From Spirochaetaceae bacterium (GTDB lineage: Bacteria; Spirochaetota; Spirochaetia; Treponematales; Rectinemataceae): a stretch of DNA of 13,892 nucleotides. Location of the stretch: the NCBI GenBank assembly GCA_016794765.1, contig JAEUJG010000370.1, forward strand, positions 1-13,892, read 5' to 3'. Below the pieces are notes generated by a model that ran no database searches, was not told the origin of the DNA, and worked only from the letters and a program-made list of their open reading frames with translations. Both the position numbers and the translations under genes were made by a program. Shown here one piece after another: positions 11,473 through 13,892 of the stretch (the stretch's first letter is position 1; every line of letters begins with the position of its first letter).

Positions 11473-13715
11473 GAGGAGCCCCTTCCCGGTTCCCGCGTCG
11501 CCTCGTGCGCGGGGAGCAAGATCCGGAACTCCGCGCCGGCCCCCGGCCTTGAATCGACCTCCACCAAGCCGCCCCGCCGCTTCACGATGTTGTAGACGAT
11601 GGAAAGCCCGAGGCCCGTCGACTTGCCCGAATCCTTGGTCGTATAGAAGGGATCGAAGATCCTCGCGGTGACGTCGGAGCCGATGCCGACGCCCTCGTCG
11701 CGGATCGAGAGCATCCAGTAGGACTCGGGCCCGTTCCTGCCGCCGGGCCGGCGCTCGACCCGGATCCGCACGGCGCCGCCCCAGGGCTCGCCGGGCGGCC
11801 GCATCGTCGTCATCGCCTCTCCCGCGTTGAGGAGGAGGTTTATGAGGATGCGCTCGAGCTCGGAGCCCTCCGCGAGGACGACGGCCTCGGGCGGCGCGGC
11901 GGGGGCCTCCACGGCGACCGCGGGATCCAGGCTGTTTCGGGTCAGTTCGACGGCGCGCGCCAGGGCGGCCGCCACGGACACGGGCTTGAGCTCGGAGGGA
12001 TGGCGGCGCGTCAGGTCGAGGAGCTGCCGCGCGATGTCGACCGCCCGGACCGAGGAGGTTTCGACGAGGCCGAGCCCCTCCAGGAGCTCGCGGGGCTCGC
12101 GATAGGTCCCGTCCTCCACGTTGAGCTTGAGCAGGGAAACGGTGCCGAGCACCCCGGTGAGGATGTTGTTGAAGTCGTGCGCGAGGCCCGCGGCCAGGGT
12201 GCCGACAGCCTCCATCTTCTGCGCGTTGTCGAGGCGGCGCAACTCCTCGAGGGCCTCGGCCTCGGCGCGCTTCTGTTGGGTCGCGTCGCGGATGACGGCC
12301 GCCATCAGCTTGCGCCCGCCGGAGACGGGCACGGCGAAGGTCGAGGCCTGGAGGCAGCGCTCCTCCCCCGCGCGGGTGTGGATCCGGTATTCCGCCGCGC
12401 GCCGGGTCCATTCCCGGGATTCCCCCGCCAAGGCGCCGGCGATGGAGGCCTGGAGGGCCGCGGCGAGCTCGTCCCGGTCGCCGGAAGCCGCCAGGTTCGC
12501 CTGGATCTCCCAAACCGGCCGGCCCACGGCCTCGGAAGCCGGCACGCCCGTGATCTCCTCCATGGCCAGGCTCCAGCGCGCGACCCGGCCTTCCGGATCC
12601 GTCAGGATGATGCCGTCCAGGCTGTTCTCCGTGAAGGCGTCGAAGATCCGGCCGGCGTCGGCCAGGCGCGACTCGGCGACGAGCCGTTTTTCAAGTTCGC
12701 TCTGGTCGCGCACCGTGACGATGGAGCCGGCGAGGGGCGCCTCGGCGAGGCGGAAGGAGCGCGCGGTGAGTTCCGCCGCCCCGCCGCCGGCGCCGAAGCC
12801 CGCGAGCTCCACCGTCGTCGGCGATTCCGAGGCCAGGGCCGCCAGGACGGCCTCGCGCGCCCCGCCCCCGATCCCGAGCGCCTCCACGAAGGACTTGCCG
12901 CGCAACGCGGCCTCGTCGGCGACGCCGGCGGCGCGGGCGCCGCTCCGGTTGGCCCAGCGGACCTGTCCGACATCGTCGAGATAGAAAAAGGATTCCTCGA
13001 TGGCGTCGACGATTTCCTTGGCCGCCGCCCGCGGAAAGGGCGAAAAAAAGCCGTAGCGGACCATGGCGACGCGGAGCCCGGCGGCCCAGATCGCGATCCA
13101 GAGGATGCCGAGCTGGGGAAAATCGAGGCCGAGGGCCGGGGCCAGGCTGTCGGAGAGGAAGCCGAACACGGTCGACACGGCGATCGTACCGAGCATGATT
13201 TCCAGCCTTCGCCGGGCGACCAGGCTGGCCGCGCGGGCGCGGGCTTTCAAGAGGAGAAGCATGCCGGCGCCGAGGAAGGAGGCGTAATAGGCGATGAAGA
13301 GGTAGTTCGAAAAATCCTGCTTGTAGACGGGCATCCAATAGCCGCCGCGGAACAGGAAGCCCTCGATGCGGTAGAGGTTGGTGAAAACGGTCAGGAAGAG
13401 GCCGGGGCCGTAGAGGAGAAGATGGCCGGCGAAGCCGCGCGGTCCGCGCCGGCCCGCGGCGAGGATGCAGAAATGCAGGGCGAAGCCGAAGAACAGGTGC
13501 CAGGTCGGCGCGAACAGGAGATTCCAGGCCCGCGAGCCCGCGGGATCGGGGGCGGCGTAGATGAAGGCCGCGGCGAAGGCCCAGAGGGCGAGATCGAGAT
13601 CGAGCGCGAAGACGAGGCGGTTGAGCCGCGCGCCCCGATCCCGGGAAAGCACGCGGAAGCCCGAGTCCAGGTAGAACAGGCAGGCGAGGATGGAAAGCAG
13701 GGGAAATAGTTTCAT
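11469..13715 (-). CDS. Sensor histidine kinase with 7TM and two PAS domains
   Basis: This 748-residue kinase has seven predicted membrane helices at about residues 3-20, 34-54, 66-88, 97-115, 138-158, 171-192 and 202-219, like the 7TM sensor module of the His_kinase_7TM type. Two PAS domains follow, at about 235-335 (ESFFYLDDVGQVRWANRSGA) and 355-480 (LDGIILTDPEGRVARWSLAM). The H-box GLAHDFNNILTG has His513, and the ATPase domain shows LINLLLNAGEAM, DEGVGIG, FDPFYTTKDSGKS and TGLGLSIV. It is a complete autophosphorylating kinase that probably signals to an unlinked regulator, as none is adjacent. The ATG at 13715 has AAGGGA five bases upstream. The stop shares CTAG with the convergent PilZ gene, leaving no space for a terminator. 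Confidence 0.93.
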   Translation of the reverse strand: MKLFPLLSILACLFYLDSGFRVLSRDRGARLNRLVFALDLDLALWAFAAAFIYAAPDPAGSRAWNLLFAPTWHLFFGFALHFCILAAGRRGPRGFAGHLLLYGPGLFLTVFTNLYRIEGFLFRGGYWMPVYKQDFSNYLFIAYYASFLGAGMLLLLKARARAASLVARRRLEIMLGTIAVSTVFGFLSDSLAPALGLDFPQLGILWIAIWAAGLRVAMVRYGFFSPFPRAAAKEIVDAIEESFFYLDDVGQVRWANRSGARAAGVADEAALRGKSFVEALGIGGGAREAVLAALASESPTTVELAGFGAGGGAAELTARSFRLAEAPLAGSIVTVRDQSELEKRLVAESRLADAGRIFDAFTENSLDGIILTDPEGRVARWSLAMEEITGVPASEAVGRPVWEIQANLAASGDRDELAAALQASIAGALAGESREWTRRAAEYRIHTRAGEERCLQASTFAVPVSGGRKLMAAVIRDATQQKRAEAEALEELRRLDNAQKMEAVGTLAAGLAHDFNNILTGVLGTVSLLKLNVEDGTYREPRELLEGLGLVETSSVRAVDIARQLLDLTRRHPSELKPVSVAAALARAVELTRNSLDPAVAVEAPAAPPEAVVLAEGSELERILINLLLNAGEAMTTMRPPGEPWGGAVRIRVERRPGGRNGPESYWMLSIRDEGVGIGSDVTARIFDPFYTTKDSGKSTGLGLSIVYNIVKRRGGLVEVDSRPGAGAEFRILLPAHEATREPGRGSS

Positions 13716-13831
13716 GCCGTTCCCTTAAGAGTGAGGCATCCGGGCCGCCTGCGCAAGCAGGGTCGCGAGCCGGGGCGCGAAAGCGAGGGCGGGGGCCGGC
13801 GGACGCGCAACCGAATCGGCGAATCCCTGTC

Positions 13832-13837
13832 TATCAA
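13832..13837 (+). promoter_or_regulatory. Weak -10 candidate for the right-edge gene
   Basis: TATCAA lies 19 bases before the ATG at 13857 in the 141-base divergent gap 13716-13856, which holds nothing else I can recognise. It is the only AT-rich hexamer of suitable position, but the match is poor. Confidence 0.2.
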
Positions 13838-13856
13838 GGCGACAAGGAGCCATCCC

Positions 13857-13892
13857 ATGACGCACGCCAGCACTTTTTCGACCCCGAACGAA
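13857..13892 (+). CDS. Start of an unidentified gene (12 codons, partial)
   Basis: ATG at 13857 is preceded by AAGGAG with 7 bases spacing, the best ribosome binding site near the right end, and reads MTHASTFSTPNE up to the window edge. This is too short to identify. It is divergent from the 7TM kinase gene. The strong ribosome binding site is what supports the call. Confidence 0.6.
   Translation, partial: MTHASTFSTPNE

Noticed and set aside
10690..13709. Long open frames opposite the PilZ gene and the 7TM kinase
   Set aside because: Low-complexity translation without domains; explained by codon bias of the genes on the other strand.
1..13892. CRISPR array, tRNA or rRNA genes, transposase, phage or defence genes
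   Set aside because: None seen on either strand; all substantial coding regions are accounted for by the listed genes.

Overview
The window is a very GC-rich (roughly 70%) bacterial chromosome segment with typical housekeeping and signalling genes. No phage, transposase, tRNA, rRNA or CRISPR array is visible. Gene content suggests a free-living or host-associated Gram-negative-type bacterium: a lipoprotein, two CsgG/TolB-like envelope proteins, a PilZ protein with a receiver-like N-terminus, and large membrane histidine kinases. A high-GC member of the Spirochaetota would fit, but this rests on the general look of the genes and not on a marker gene, so it is tentative.

Layout. Positions 1-5548 are read leftwards. 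From right to left they hold a small exported protein with a cysteine-less thioredoxin-like fold (5072-5548), an NfeD-like membrane protein (4666-4998), an open frame with no start codon that lies in the same frame as the NfeD-like gene (4132-4665), a CsgG/LpoB-like lipoprotein (3506-4060), a coupled CsgG/TolB-like protein with TPR repeats (2262-3509), and the DNA-repair nuclease pair sbcD (945-2180) and sbcC (1-958, running off the left edge). Positions 5735-11472 are read rightwards: a possible 17-codon leader peptide, a Cache-HAMP histidine kinase (5791-7698), a DUF4838 glycoside-hydrolase-like protein (7757-10039), an MsrB-type methionine sulfoxide reductase (10119-10637) and a PilZ c-di-GMP effector (10705-11472). 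A second histidine kinase with a 7TM sensor and two PAS domains (11469-13715) is convergent with the PilZ gene; their stop codons overlap in a single CTAG. A new rightward gene begins at 13857 and leaves the window after 12 codons.

How the genes work together. SbcC and SbcD form one nuclease complex. The two CsgG-like proteins are translationally coupled and probably act together in the envelope. The two kinases have no response regulator beside them. The most unusual points are the start-less frame downstream of the NfeD-like gene, with a G-rich GGGGTCAGT-type sequence at the junction; a recurring TATA(C/T)T element only 6-12 bases upstream of start codons, which suggests leaderless mRNAs; and a short upstream frame that ends two bases before the first kinase. 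I found no clear new multi-gene system. No stretch longer than 300 bases lacks a gene; the longest gaps are 5549-5734 and 13716-13856.
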